A DNA stretch of 64,000 nucleotides from Elysia crispata (GCA_033675545.1 JAWDGP010005686.1:1350001-1414000), one strand, 5' to 3'; shown: positions 23,141 to 38,000, numbered from the stretch's first letter. Program-made: numbers and translations. Notes: generated from the sequence alone by a model not told the origin.

Positions 23141-25004
23141 CGAGGGTTATACCCATCGGCCATTACGGTTTTTGAAAACTTGAAAAAAAGTTTCACAGCG
23201 AATGTATTTACTAGACCTTCCTGACTGTTATTGCTAACTTGATTGGAAAGATTCAACTTGCACCCAGCACAAACCGGAAACACTAAACCTTGCCAAATGA
23301 ACGCACTGACAAGGCGAACGATAACAAGCTCTGTATATCCGTTTATGGTTATTATAATTTCAAATGGAAACGTAGAGAAGTCTTTACTTATTTAAACAAA
23401 GTGGCTAAGCTTGGATACGTATTCACGTTTCGCTGTTCATTATTTCGAGACTATAAGTCGCAGGTTGTAAAATGGTATTTTAGTCCGATGTCACTGATGG
23501 TAAACTAGAGTGACGCTGCTCAGAATGTCCGTTGCAAGGCACGGAGTGGCGTTGCCTTTCATGAAATGTATGGTTTCGCAACACCATACATTTCCGTTAC
23601 CCCTGGCCTGAAACCCAGTAGTTTTTCTTTTGCTCTACTCATTCACAGCTTTAAACTATTGTAAATCTTATAGAAGATTTGGTTTCAAAAACAGAATCCC
23701 AGAATTCTTTGAATTACACGTATGAAGCAGGACACCTTTGCTTCATCTAAATCCTCATACCGACTTGAAATAATTTAAAAGTAATTCGATTCTGATTTTT
23801 TTTTCATAGCAGATACTGACCTCAAATCATCGTTTTGTGGAACAAACCTCTAACTAAATAGTTTATAACATGGTTGAACACCTACGTAAAAGAGCGTTAG
23901 GCAAGCAAATTTGAAGAAGAAAAAAGCAAAAACAAAATTCATTTGACAACGGGCGGTGTGTCGTGAATCACTGGCGAACGTGTAGTATCTGTGTAAATCT
24001 CTCCTACTGGAAGTCGAGGGTTACAAAACTATAAATGGAGGCCGGAATATTCGATTGGAGATTGGGAAGGAAATAACTTGGTGCTTAAGTATCTGGAATC
24101 ACACTCTCTATATCTCGATTGATTGAATATATATATTATTAACTACAACTGACTGCTTTCAAGAATTTTTTTTTTTTCAGTATTCTCTAACTGGACCTCA
24201 AGTATGTCTATGAAAATTTACCAACATCGGATAAAATTAATAGAAGCCGGTAGTTATGTTGCTTGTGACTGAACGGTGACACTCGATCTCATCGCGTGGG
24301 CTTCTGACTTTGAACTTTTTACCTGATCTCGTCGCTTAACATTTGCATGTATTGTTACACATAGCAAAAGAAAAGTGGGCGAGGAATAGTGGTACAAGTA
24401 TCGACAATATTAGATTACTGGTGATGTATTTATAAGTATTTTTGTGTTTACGTCTTTCCGCCACAGTTGGAGTGTGTGCAATGTGTTTTATGGGCAGTGC
24501 TTGAATCTTTACCATGAGAGAGCTATGTGTTGCACAGTTGTCAGGATGGAGAAATAAGCAACTGACCACTTTACACTGGTGTTATGGCCGGTTCAAAATA
24601 ATATGAAGCGCATGTGTCTGGTGTAATAGGCCATCTCGCGTCATTGACTATAGGAATAATTTGTTGTTCTGCAGAGTCTGATTAAAGATCTTGTTCTATC
24701 ACAATATTGAAGCATTTCAAAGGGAAAAAAAATGTTTAGTATGAGGCCATATAATAATCCCGATCAGTGTATGTGAACCATATAAAAAACATGTTGCAGT
24801 TACTGAGTACACATATTCACATACTATATAAAGGGCACGGCACTTGCAAATGCTTGCGCAGACGCAAAGAAAGATTATAGATTCTCGCAGCTGAGGGATT
24901 TTGTTGATAGTAGACAGCAGCTCCAAGTTCTCCATCGACAGAAAACACAACAAGACAATATCTCGGAAATGTCGACATAATGGCTGAAAAGAAAACTGAT
25001 TACC
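23141..25004. other. Spacer without recognised gene; one hairpin
   Basis: Contains an 11-bp perfect stem (23564-23574 with 23583-23593, AAATGTATGGT, 8-nt loop). A 72-codon + frame (23290-23508) rich in Tyr/Phe/Lys is not assignable. The part just left of 25005 may hold further decayed transposase sequence, but I could not read it. Confidence 0.45.
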
Positions 25005-26143
25005 GACACCGAATTTATCTGCCTTATGCCTTCTTCCTACTCCCAGATAAGAGGCAATCGACCTACGAAAAGATGTTAACCATACTGCACTCAGAAGGCT
25101 TTGAGTAGCAGACAGCATTCAAGCCAGAATACACTCACCTTGACTTGTTGGCATGATGAATGCTATTAAAAGTTCTTGCCCTTCATCGACCATCAAGTCA
25201 TGCCAGTTCCATGTTGCTCAGGCGTGGTATAGATTCATCAATCAAGTCGGACTTTTGTCAGTCTACAAGTCGGACCACAGAGACGATGACACTGCAAAGT
25301 AACAGAAGACATGTTTTGGTCTACCGGCCTCAGATCCAGATAATGTCGAAGATGCATTCCACTTTACTCTGATGGATGAAGCATGTTTTGGTCCACCGGC
25401 CTCAGATCCAGATAATGTCGAAGATGCATTCCACTTTACTCTGATGGGTGAAGCATGTTTTGGTCTACCAGCCTCAGATCCAGATAATGTCGAAGATGCA
25501 TTCCACTTTACTCTGATGGATGAAGCATGTTTTGGTCCACCGGCCTCAGATCCAGATAATGTCGAAGATGCATTCCACTTTACTCTGATGGATGAAGCAT
25601 GTTTTGGTCTACCAGCCTCAGATCCAGATAATGTCGAAGATGCATTCCACTTTACTCTGATGGGTGAAGCATGTTTTGGTCTACCAGCCTCAGATCCAGA
25701 TAATGTCGAAGATGCATTCCACTTTACTCTGATGGGTGAAGCTCCTAAAATTCAGAGTAGTGACAGGATCGGTCAATTTCGGGTCTATTTGTACGACAAC
25801 TATATACGAAAGACATAAAAATTTCCTCCTTTGCTTTGGGCCAGCCAGGACACTCACCTCCGTACAAACAACGCTTGTGAGGCGTTCCATTCCCACTTTG
25901 CCAAGAGTTTCAAAAGTCCCCTATCCAAATGTCTTTGAATTTATTGACAAGCTTGATGAGGAGATTCGACATCGGACTGAGGTTCGGTTAAGATCAATAT
26001 CGGCATCCACCCCATGACAGCCACCCAAAAGAAGACAAAGTCAAAAGAAAAGAGACGAGATTCTTCAACAATACCAAGAGAAGACCATAACTTCTCTGGA
26101 GTACATTCGTCGTGTGGCTTACAGCATGCTGCCAAGTAAATAA
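25005..26143 (+). pseudogene. MULE-family transposase, broken
   Basis: Reading across three frames gives an ordered set of MULE-type transposase segments: FFLLPDKRQSTYEKML (about 25030), CQFHVAQAWYRFI and GLLSVYKS (about 25200-25270), CFGLPASDPDNVEDAF (repeated, 25309-25740), YLYDNYI then FPPLLWAS (about 25785-25840), RTNNACEAFHSHFAKSF (about 25860-25910), PYPNVFEFIDKLDEEI (about 25920-25970), and a C-terminal ITSLEYIRRVAYSML ending at TAA 26141-26143, which overlaps AATAAA. These match the order and spacing known for MULE transposases of animals. Breaks: a frameshift between 25105 and 25153 with stops, TAA at 25300, TAA at 25816, and frame changes near 25915 and 26020. Family assignment comes from recognised motifs; inactivity is directly visible. 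Confidence 0.8.
25309..25740 (+). repeat. 72-bp tandem repeat inside transposase coding sequence
   Basis: Exactly six 72-bp copies (24 codons each), all in the transposase frame, each encoding the CFG-PASDPDNVEDAFHFTL segment. Copies differ mainly at CCACCG/CTACCA/CTACCG and GATGAA/GGTGAA. One copy is the ancestral domain segment; five are additions. Confidence 0.95.
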
Positions 26144-27308
26144 AGGACTCTGTACATAATTGTATACGTATTTTATACGCCTTTCACCTTTTTAATACTT
26201 TATGTGTGTTGTTCCAAGCCCATAACGCAGAGGGGAAACGATTTTTAAATTTAAACGTATGAATCCACATCCGATTACTGTGAATGTGAAAACTGGTGAT
26301 CGCTCAGACCATATCTAAACCACTCCAGAGAAAGACGGCAAGTCACTCCACTGCGAACCTTGTACCGTTGAACGCGACCCGCGAGGAGCTCGAGTGCCAC
26401 GGCCTGAGCATGTCTGTGGTTGTAGTGAGGCCCTCTTCTGGTCAGATCCGCCGGGCGCAGCGGACGCTCAAGTTTCATGTTTTCAAATGTCTGAGAAAAT
26501 GTCGATCATGATCGTGCTCTTAAACGGGCAAAAAAAAAAAAATCTAGAAATATATTTGTGTTAATTTTAATTAGAGGCCTAAGGTTTGTGTTGTTTGCGA
26601 AACAGTACCAAAACTAAGAGGTTTCGGCAGAACTTTAACTTCTTTAAAGACCTTGGATGTTTTATAATTTTTTATAAACTTGTTTTTAAAAATGAAAACA
26701 TCATAAGGTTTGATCAATTTTTAAAGCTATAGAGCAGTTTATTTCCTTTGATTTTGCGTTTCTCAGTTCATGGTTTTAAGTAATAACAACTTTGAAAAGC
26801 TATATATATATATAATTATATATAATTGGCAAATACGAAATTTCGTTTGCCTCAAACTCAAGATCTACCGAAGCAATCACTACCAAACTGCGCATGGCGT
26901 TTACAATGGTTTTTGTTCTATCGTGACTTTGATTAAATGTTGTAATTTTGTCAAAAAATTATTGTTTCTTCGACGTTTTGATTAACTTAGATTGCAATTT
27001 TGAAACCGGTCGCCATTATCGTCCGTCAAGAAGAAAGCGGAAGTCGGTCGAAGAAAAGCGAACACGTATAACAAATCTAAATTTAAAAAATGGAAACAAA
27101 AAAAAAAGAAAGTTGTTTTGTATAGTATTTAATTTTTCATGTTTTTTTTAAATTGTACTATAAATGCGTGTTCGCCAACACTTAGATCTAGACTAGATCT
27201 ACCGGTATCGTCGGGAGAATCATTGATACTCTCGATCTTCATCTGAAAGATCTTGAGACTTTCAGAAGCTGAAACGTCTTGGAAAATTTCGAAAATGTTT
27301 TATTTGCT
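26144..27308. other. Spacer, no gene recognised
   Basis: AT-rich with a GC-richer patch at about 26340-26470. Several short overlapping open frames on both strands lack recognisable content. Nothing else seen. Confidence 0.5.
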
Positions 27309-27795
27309 CAACTCGGTGTGGGTGCAGGGAGTCTCACTAGAAGACGTTCAGAGGACGTTTGGTTTTCTTGTTCCTAAACATTCCAGCCTAATGCTCGGTG
27401 TGGGTGCAGGGAGTCTCACTAGAAGACGTTCAAAGGACGTTTGGTGTTCTTGTTCCTAAACATTCCAGCCTAATGCTCGGTGTGGGTGCAGGGAGTCTCA
27501 CTAGAAGACGTTCAGAGGACGTTTGGTGTTCTTGTTCCTAAACATTCCAGCCTAATGCTTGGTGTGGGTGCAGGGAGTCTCACTAGAAGACGTTCAGAGG
27601 ACGTTTGGTGTTCTTGTTCCTAAACATTCCAGCCTAATGCTCGGTGTGGGTGCAGGGAGTCTCACTAGAAGACGTTCAGAGGACGTTTGGTGTTCTTGTT
27701 CCTAAACATTCCAGCCTAATGCTCGGTGTGGGTGCAGGGAGTCTCACTAGAAGACGTTCAGAGGACGTTTGGTGTTCTTGTTCCAAAAGATTCCA
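27309..27795. repeat. 82-bp minisatellite
   Basis: Six near-identical copies of an 82-bp unit beginning CTCGGTGTGGGTGCAGGG. The unit contains GACGTTC...GGACGT. Copies differ at only a few sites, so expansion is recent. Confidence 0.95.
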
Positions 27796-27937
27796 GCTTA
27801 ATGCTTGAAGAAGTTGTTCACTACAATTCGTTATTGTTTAATTTTGACATCAAGAAGGCTGCGGGCTAGGGGTTTGCAGTGTGTGTGTGTGTGTATAAGT
27901 GCAAAAAAGGTTTTCTCCACACATCGCCCTCGCCGCC

Positions 27938-28041
<104 letters not shown>

Positions 28042-28365
28042 GGGTGCTATAATCTTTGTTTCGTGCATATCCAAAAAAAAAAAAACCGAAACAAAAGTTA
28101 AAGAAAAAAAAAATAACTAAAAATCAAAACCAAAGGAAACCTAGCAGGATGCATTTTTTCTTCAATTCCGGCTGTACTGAAGATATGTTCTATTTTAATT
28201 TGTATGTTTCATTCTCTATCATTTTTCTCCTTCCATGTATATCTACAACTCGCTTTTATTTTTATCATACAGATGTCACGGAGACGAACTGCAACACTTG
28301 GGCGCTCGGGAAGCATTTTTTATCAAAATATTTGACACTACAGTTGTGCTTTGAGATGACTTCCT

Positions 28366-28750
28366 TTGGATGTCAGATATCCGGCCAACAAGGTTGGAGT
28401 CCAAACTTTAGAATTGGATGTCAGATATCCGGCCAACAAGGTTGGAGTCCAAACTTTAGAATTGGATGTCAGATATCCGGCCAACAAGGTTGGAGTCCAA
28501 ACTTTAGAATTGGATGTCAGATATCCGGCCAACAAGGTTGGAGTCCAAACTTTAGAATTGGATGTCAGATATCCGGCCAACAAGGTTGGAGTCCAAACTT
28601 TAGAATTGGATGTCAGATATCCGGCCAACAAGGTTGGAGTCCAAACTTTAGAATTGGATGTCAGATATCCGGCCAACAAGGTTGGAGTCCAAACTTTAGA
28701 ATTGGATGTCAGATATCCGGCCAACAAGGTTGGAGTCCAAACTTTAGAAT
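28366..28750. repeat. 48-bp minisatellite, eight identical copies
   Basis: Eight copies of a 48-bp unit (GATGTCAGATATCCGGCC then AACAAGGTTGGAGTCC) with no substitution that I can see. Since 48 is a multiple of three, two forward frames and one reverse frame stay open. No promoter or homology supports a protein. Confidence 0.97.
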
Positions 28751-28880
28751 TCAAGACCAAGTCTGCCATTTAACTGGTCCTGTTGAGCCCAACTCTGAAC
28801 TGAGTGCACATTTCCTATAAATATATTTCATAGATTCTAACATGGATCAAGTATATCGGCGCCTTTCAATTATCGGTTTA

Positions 28881-28964
28881 CCACTGAGACAGCCACTGAG
28901 ACAGCCACTGAAACAGCCACTGAAACAGCCACTGAGACAGCCACTGAGACAGCCATTGTTTCTA
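28881..28964. repeat. 12-bp tandem repeat
   Basis: Seven copies of CCACTGAGACAG / CCACTGAAACAG. Confidence 0.9.
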
Positions 28965-29924
28965 CAAGTTCAAACTGTCCTCGAGGATCAAAACAGCTAT
29001 GGAAAGGAATTCAAACATGGTTATGACAAAAGGAAATGGTTCATTCTCAGTGACTTTGATATCAAATCATGCATTTTGATTTCAGCGCGGCAGTCTGCCC
29101 CATTATTTCCGATATATTGCCACGCCCCTTTCAGTGAACGGCTATATAAAGGCGGACTTGCGAGGCTTTGACCGCGAACTCCTCCGTTATCACCCAACCC
29201 ACACCTTTGAAACTCTCCAGGCGTCTTCAGCATTCACGTGGCCTGGTTCCAATCCATAAAAAAACAACGCAAACTGCTTTCCTCGATTTCCCCAAAATGC
29301 TTGGTTTCATCAACATCGGCTAACTTACGCTCGCCAACGTCGCGCCCCATTTTGTCATTGTTTATCAACGGAAGTATTTCTCTATCGACTTGAGGTGTAG
29401 ATCTAGCTTTATCAACGGAAGTATTTCTCTATCGACTTGAGGTGTAGATCTAGGTTTAAATAACTGCGTGGCTAAGAATTCCCACAGGGCAGTGCTTTTT
29501 ACGCGAAGAAAAGTGCTTTCTTATAAGCGAGCGTTTAAAAGAATCTAAAAAAAAATGCTTGGGAAAGAACAGATATTAATTCCGCTTCCTTAATTCCAAA
29601 CGAAAATTAGGTTTTACATCTAACTTTTGTGTTAAGAATTGGAATTATCGAGATATCATCATATCTGACTCTAGATAAAGATGGATAGGCGGGGGTATAT
29701 AATTTTATCTGGATCGTGAAAGTAAAAGGAGAGATATATAGACCAATTATCAGCACCCTAGCCTCGTCAAGTTGACGCCAAGGTCCCATTTGTAGAACGG
29801 GGTTTTCAGCATGTTTCTATAATATTTGCTTAATGTTCATACGCTTGTCCTAATAGTTATATTGAGCTATGTTTGAAATAATATGATACTCCAAAAGTTT
29901 CCTGGTAAGACCCTGGTTAGACAT
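28965..29924. other. Spacer with promoter-like site and a short duplication
   Basis: Holds a TATA-box candidate (29143-29150) and a 47-bp tandem duplication (29361-29454, unit TTTATCAACGGAAGTATTTC and onward). No coding gene recognised. Confidence 0.5.
29121..29150 (+). promoter_or_regulatory. Possible core promoter
   Basis: CACGCCCC at 29121-29128 lies 15 bp before TATATAAAGG at 29143. The spacing resembles a GC/CACCC box plus TATA box, with a start expected near 29173. No downstream gene is recognised, so this may be chance. Confidence 0.25.
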
Positions 29925-31465
29925 GTTAGCGGAATGTTAGCGTGAGGTTAGCATGATGCTGCTGTTAGCGGGATTTTAGCGGAATGTTGGCAGGATGTGA
30001 GAGTGGTGCTGCTGTTAGCGAGATTTTAGCGGAATGTTGGCAGGATGTGAGAGTGGTGCTGCTGTTAGCGAGATTTTAGCGGAATGTTGGCAGGATGTGA
30101 GAGTGGTGCTGCTGTTAGCGGGATTTTAGCGGAATGTTGGCAGGATGTGAGAGTGGTGCTTCTGTTAGCGAGATTTTAGCGGAATGTTGGCAGGATGTGA
30201 GAGTGGTGCTTCTGTTAGCGAGATTTTAGCGGAATGTTGGCAGGATGTGAGAGTGGTGCTTCTGTTAGCGAGATTTTAGCGGAATGTTGGCAGGATGTGA
30301 GAGTGGTGCTTCTGTTAGCGAGATTTTAGCGGAATGTTGGCAGGATGTGAGAGTGGTGCTTCTGTTAGCGAGATTTTAGCGGAATGTTGGCAGGATGTGA
30401 GAGTGGTGCTTCTGTTAGCGAGATTTTAGCGGAATGTTGGCAGGATGTGAGAGTGGTGCTTCTGTTAGCGAGATTTTAGCGGAATGTTGGCAAGGTTTTA
30501 GGGTGGTGCTTCTGTTAGCGGGATTTAGCGGAATGTTAGCAGGGTGTTAGCGTGGTGCTACTGTTAGCGGGATTTTAGCGAATGTTAGCAGGGTTTTACT
30601 GTTACGGTGGTGCTACTGTTAGCGGGATTTTAGCGGACTGTTAGCAGGGTGTTAGCGTGGTGCTACTGTTAGCAGAATGTTAGCGGAATTTTAGCGGAAT
30701 GTGAACAGGGTGTTAGCGTGGTGCTACTATTAGCGGGATTTTAGCGGAATGTTAGCAGAGTGTTAGCGTGGTGCTACTGTTAGCAGAATGTTAGCAGAGT
30801 GTTAGCGGAATTTTAGCGGAATGTGAACAGGGTGTTAGCGTGGTGCTACTATTAGCGGGATTTTAGCGAATGTTAGCAGGGTTTTACTGTTACGGTGGTG
30901 CTGCTGTTAGCGGGATTTTAGCGGACTGTTAGCAGGGTGTTAGCGTGGTGCTACTGTTAGCGAGATTTTAGCGGAATGGTAGCAGGGTGTTGGCGTGGTG
31001 CTACTGTTAGTCGGATTTTAGCGGAATGTTAGCAGAGTGTTAGCGGGATTTTAGCGAACTGTTAGCAGGGTGTTAGCGTTGTGCTACTATTAGCGGCATT
31101 TTAGTGGAATATTAACATGGTGTTAGCGTGGTGCTACTGTTAGTCGGATTTTAGCGGAATGTTAGCAGAGTGTTAGCGGGATTTTAGCGGAATGTTAGCA
31201 GAGGGTTAGCGGGATTTTAGCGGAATGTTAGCAGAGTGTTAGCGTGGTGCTACTGTTAACGGAATTTTAGCGGAATGTTAGCAGGGTGTTACTGTTAGCG
31301 CGGTGCTACTGTTAGCAGAATTTTAGCGGGATGTAAGCAGGGTGTTATCGTGGTGCTACTGTTAGTCGGATTTTAGCGGATTGTAAGCAGGGTGTTACCG
31401 TGGTGCTACTGTTAGTCAGATTTTAGCGGAATGTTAGCAGGGTATTAGCGTGGTGTTACTAACAC
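29925..31465. repeat. 50-bp minisatellite built of TTAGCG motifs
   Basis: The left part (to about 30490) is a regular 50-bp array around GTTAGCGAGATTTTAGCGGA. The right part is scrambled but uses the same building blocks. Within a unit, TTAGC-like cores recur about every 10-11 bp, so it grew from a shorter motif. Confidence 0.93.
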
Positions 31466-31914
31466 TGTTAGCGAATGGTCAGCGGTTTGAGTAGGGTGAT
31501 TTAATCTTTGATTTTTAAAAAAAGTCATATTTTATATATTATCAGATTTCTAATCAATTCCTTTTCATCGAGATGTCCTCACTTTTAATACACAGTTCCT
31601 CATATTGTTAAAGGAAAAAAAAATAAACGTTCACATTTAAAAAGTTACTCAATAATCACACAAATAAGAAGTGACAATGAAGGTTAATACAATTTTGACA
31701 ATTGTTCTATCTTTCCCTAAGATTATTGAACCCGTGTCACAGTGCTGTCATAGCCTATATATCAAGAGCGTTTATTTTGATAAAGTTTGTTCGTCAATAT
31801 ATTCATAAGAGTTTTCCAACTGTTTCTGCGTTTTATGCAAGCTGGAAAGTCAAGCCTCTACAATAGTTCTTGTGGACATCTTCACATGGACTGGACCTCA
31901 GAGGTCAGACTGTA
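31466..31914. other. Spacer, nothing recognised
   Basis: AT-rich sequence between two arrays. Contains the ATG (31870) that opens the long frame across the 27-bp repeat. No splice or promoter signal that I can support. Confidence 0.5.
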
Positions 31915-34098
31915 CCGAACGACGGTCAGATGGTCACTGTGCCTCCTGACGGTCAGATGATCACTATGACTCCTGACGGTCAGGTGGTCACTGGGACTCT
32001 TGACGGTCAGATGGTCACTGGGACTCCTGACGGTCAGCTGGTCACTGGGACTCCTGACGGTCAGATGGTCATTGTCACTCCTGACGGTCAGATGGTCACT
32101 GGGACTCCTGACGGTCAGGTGGTCACTGGGACTCCTGACGGTCAGGTGGTCACTGTGACTCCTGACGGTCAGATGGTCACTGGGACTCCTGACGGTCAGG
32201 TGGTCACTGGGTCTCTTGACGGTCACATGGTCACTATGACTCCTGACGGTCACATGGTCATTAGGACTCCTGACGGCCAGATGGTCATTAGGACTCCTGA
32301 CGGTCAGATGGTCATTAGGACTCCTGACGGTCAGATGGTCATTAGGACTCCTGACGGTCAGATGGTCACTGTGACTCCTGACGGTCACATGGTCATTAGG
32401 ACTCCTGACGGTCACATGGTCATTAGGACTCCTGACGGTCACATGGTCATTAGGACTCCTGACGGTCACATGGTCATTAGGACTCCTGACGGTCACATGG
32501 TCATTAGGACTCCTGACGGTCACATGGTCATTAGGACTCCTGACGGTCAGATGGTCATTAGGACTCCTGACGGTCAGTTGGTCATTAGGACTCCTGACGG
32601 TCAGATGATCACTGTGACTCCTGACGGTCAGATGGTCACTGGGACTCCTGACGGTCACATGGTCATTAGGACTCCTGACGGTCAGATGGTCATTAGGACT
32701 CCTGACGGTCAGATGATCACTGTGACTCCTGACGGTCAGGTGGTCACTGGGACTCTTGACGGTCAGATGGTCACTGGGACTCCTGACGGTCACATGGTCA
32801 TTAGGACTCCTGACGGTCAGATGGTCATTAGGACTCCTGACGATCAGATGATCACTGTGACTCCTGACGGTCAGGTGGTCACTGGGACTCTTGACGGTCA
32901 GATGGTCATTAGGACTCCTGACGGTCAGATGGTCATTAGGACTCCTGACGGTCAGATGATCACTGTGACTCCTGACGGTCAGGTGGTCACTGGGACTCTT
33001 GACGGTCAGATGGTCACTGGGACTCCTGACGGTCAGGTGGTCACTGGGACTCCTGACAGTCAGATGGTCATTGTGACTCCTGACGGTCAGATGGTCACTG
33101 GGACTCCTGACGGTCAGGTGGTCACTGGGACTCCTGACGGTCAGATGGTCACTGTGACTCCTGACGATCACATGGTCATTAGGACTCCTGACGGCCAGAT
33201 GGTCATTAGGACTCCTGACGGTCAGATGGTCATTAGGACTCCTGACGGTCAGATGGTCATTAGGACTCCTGACGGTCAGATGGTCACTGTGACTCCTGAC
33301 GGTCAGATGGTCATTAGGACTCCTGACGGTCAGATGGTCATTAGGACTCCTGACGGTCAGATGATCACTGTGACTCCTGACGGTCAGGTGGTCACTGGGA
33401 CTCTTGACGGTCAGATGGTCACTGGGACTCCTGACGGTCAGGTGGTCACTGGGACTCCTGACGGTCAGATGGTCATTGTGACTCCTGACGGTCAGATGGT
33501 CACTGGGACTCCTGACGGTCAGGTGGTCACTGTGACTCCTGACGGTCAGATGGTCACTGTGACTCCTGACGGTCAGATGGTCACTGGGACTCCTGACGGT
33601 CACATGGTCACTATGACTCCTGACGGTCACATGGTCATTAGGACTCCTGACGGCCAGATGGTCATTACGACTCCTGACGGTCAGTTGGTCATTAGGACTC
33701 CTGACGGTCAGATGGTCATTAGGACTCCTGACGGTCAGATGGTCACTGTGACTCCTGACGGTCAGATGGTCATTAGGACTCCTGACGGTCAGATGGTCAT
33801 TAGGACTCCTGACGGTCAGATTGTCACTGTGACTCCTGACGGTCAGATGGTCACTGTGACTCCTGACAGTTACATGGTCACTGGGGCTCCTGACGGTCAG
33901 GTGGTCATTGTGAGCCCACACGGTCAGATGGTCACTGGGGCGCCCTGTCAGCAGACCAGCTGCTTCTACTTGCATCATTATACATGTGCGTTTCATTCAT
34001 CTGTCTACACAGCGCATAGTGTTAAATACACACACAGACAACAAACAATTAAACACACAACTACATATATAAATTATAGGCATGCAACAAACAACTAA
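31870..34098 (+). CDS. 742-codon frame across the 27-bp repeat (probably not a gene)
   Basis: About 75 nonapeptide repeats of the type TPDGQMVIR / TPDGQMVTG between short unique ends. The opposite strand is also open for 704 codons (31882-33996), which is expected from a 27-bp unit lacking stops. Differences between units mostly change amino acids (Ile/Thr, Arg/Gly/Val, Gln/His), while clear silent changes (GGT/GGC) are few; that does not suggest protein-level constraint. No signal peptide or domain in the unique tail. Listed because it is long, and a repetitive secreted or structural protein cannot be excluded. Confidence 0.15.
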   Translation: MWTSSHGLDLRGQTVPNDGQMVTVPPDGQMITMTPDGQVVTGTLDGQMVTGTPDGQLVTGTPDGQMVIVTPDGQMVTGTPDGQVVTGTPDGQVVTVTPDGQMVTGTPDGQVVTGSLDGHMVTMTPDGHMVIRTPDGQMVIRTPDGQMVIRTPDGQMVIRTPDGQMVTVTPDGHMVIRTPDGHMVIRTPDGHMVIRTPDGHMVIRTPDGHMVIRTPDGHMVIRTPDGQMVIRTPDGQLVIRTPDGQMITVTPDGQMVTGTPDGHMVIRTPDGQMVIRTPDGQMITVTPDGQVVTGTLDGQMVTGTPDGHMVIRTPDGQMVIRTPDDQMITVTPDGQVVTGTLDGQMVIRTPDGQMVIRTPDGQMITVTPDGQVVTGTLDGQMVTGTPDGQVVTGTPDSQMVIVTPDGQMVTGTPDGQVVTGTPDGQMVTVTPDDHMVIRTPDGQMVIRTPDGQMVIRTPDGQMVIRTPDGQMVTVTPDGQMVIRTPDGQMVIRTPDGQMITVTPDGQVVTGTLDGQMVTGTPDGQVVTGTPDGQMVIVTPDGQMVTGTPDGQVVTVTPDGQMVTVTPDGQMVTGTPDGHMVTMTPDGHMVIRTPDGQMVITTPDGQLVIRTPDGQMVIRTPDGQMVTVTPDGQMVIRTPDGQMVIRTPDGQIVTVTPDGQMVTVTPDSYMVTGAPDGQVVIVSPHGQMVTGAPCQQTSCFYLHHYTCAFHSSVYTAHSVKYTHRQQTIKHTTTYINYRHATNN
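31915..33945. repeat. 27-bp minisatellite, about 75 copies
   Basis: Unit GACGGTCAGATGGTCATTAG plus GACTCCT. Most units contain the 11-bp inverted repeat CTGACGGTCAG. Variants are ordered in blocks (runs of ATTAGG, then ACTGTG, then ACTGGG units) that recur, so multi-unit blocks have been copied. Confidence 0.97.
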
Positions 34099-34718
34099 AC
34101 ACACTGAAGAGAGATCAAAACATATATAAAACAAACAATTAAAAACATGATCGGAGATGAATCAGTTTATTTTTTATGCAATAGAAAATACATGAAATAC
34201 CAACCAGCAAGTTGTATGAAAATACTGTCATTCCAACTTTGATTTATCTGATTTCCTTATGATATAACGATTAACAGGAATCACAACTTGGACGCGAACA
34301 CAGAACAACGTTGTCATAGAAGTCGACACCCGGAAGAGGGTAAACAGCAGCAGTACACAGGGAGTTTTGAAGTTTTTTGTTTTGTTTGTCAGAGAGGAAG
34401 AGGTGTTCAGAGAGTTGCATGTAAGCACACAAAAAAGCAACAGGACCCCTGGCACTGCTCCTATTGAGACTAGAAAGTAATGCAGTCTACAAGCAAGATT
34501 AAAACCATATACTTCAAAACATCCAAAAACTTTACATGGGACTTTAGCACCTGCAAGTATTCATAATAGTTTGTAAAATACAACCAGCAGAAGAGGATCA
34601 TGTGTTCTAAATAGGTGGGGTTATTTTTAGAACAAAATCTGCTGCGCTAGTAATGAGCTTTGTGAAGACGACGCAGTGTAATTCTCCCCCTGCTCTTCCC
34701 ACCCCAGTGACAATAGAA

Positions 34719-34983
34719 GATGAAGTAGATAAAAAGTCTGAAAGAAACAGCAACCACATGCTTAGATCAAGAATTCTTGGACTTAGATGAAGTAGATAAA
34801 AAGTCTGAAATAAACAGCAACCACATGCTTAGATCAAGAATTCTTGGACTTAGATGAAGTAGATAAAAAGTCTGAAATAAATAGCAACCACATGCTTAGA
34901 TCAAGAATTCTTGGACTTAGATGAAGTAGATAAAAAATCTGAAAGAAATAGCAACCACATGCTTAGATCAAGAATTCTTGGAC
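34719..34983. repeat. 67-bp tandem repeat, four copies
   Basis: Unit starts GATGAAGTAGATAAAAAGTC and ends GAATTCTTGGACTTA. Copies are nearly identical (G/T in GAAAG/GAAAT, C/T in AACAG/ATAG). Confidence 0.95.

Positions 34984-38000
<3,017 letters not shown>

Noticed and set aside
23290..23508. Possible FLYWCH-type zinc finger belonging to the MULE transposase
   Set aside because: Tyr/Phe-rich, but I cannot place the required Cys and His residues, and it lies 1.7 kb away.
28056..28820. 254-codon frame with 16-residue repeats (GQQGWSPNFRIG type)
   Set aside because: Open because the 48-bp unit is a multiple of three; three frames are open at once and the flanks are not protein-like.
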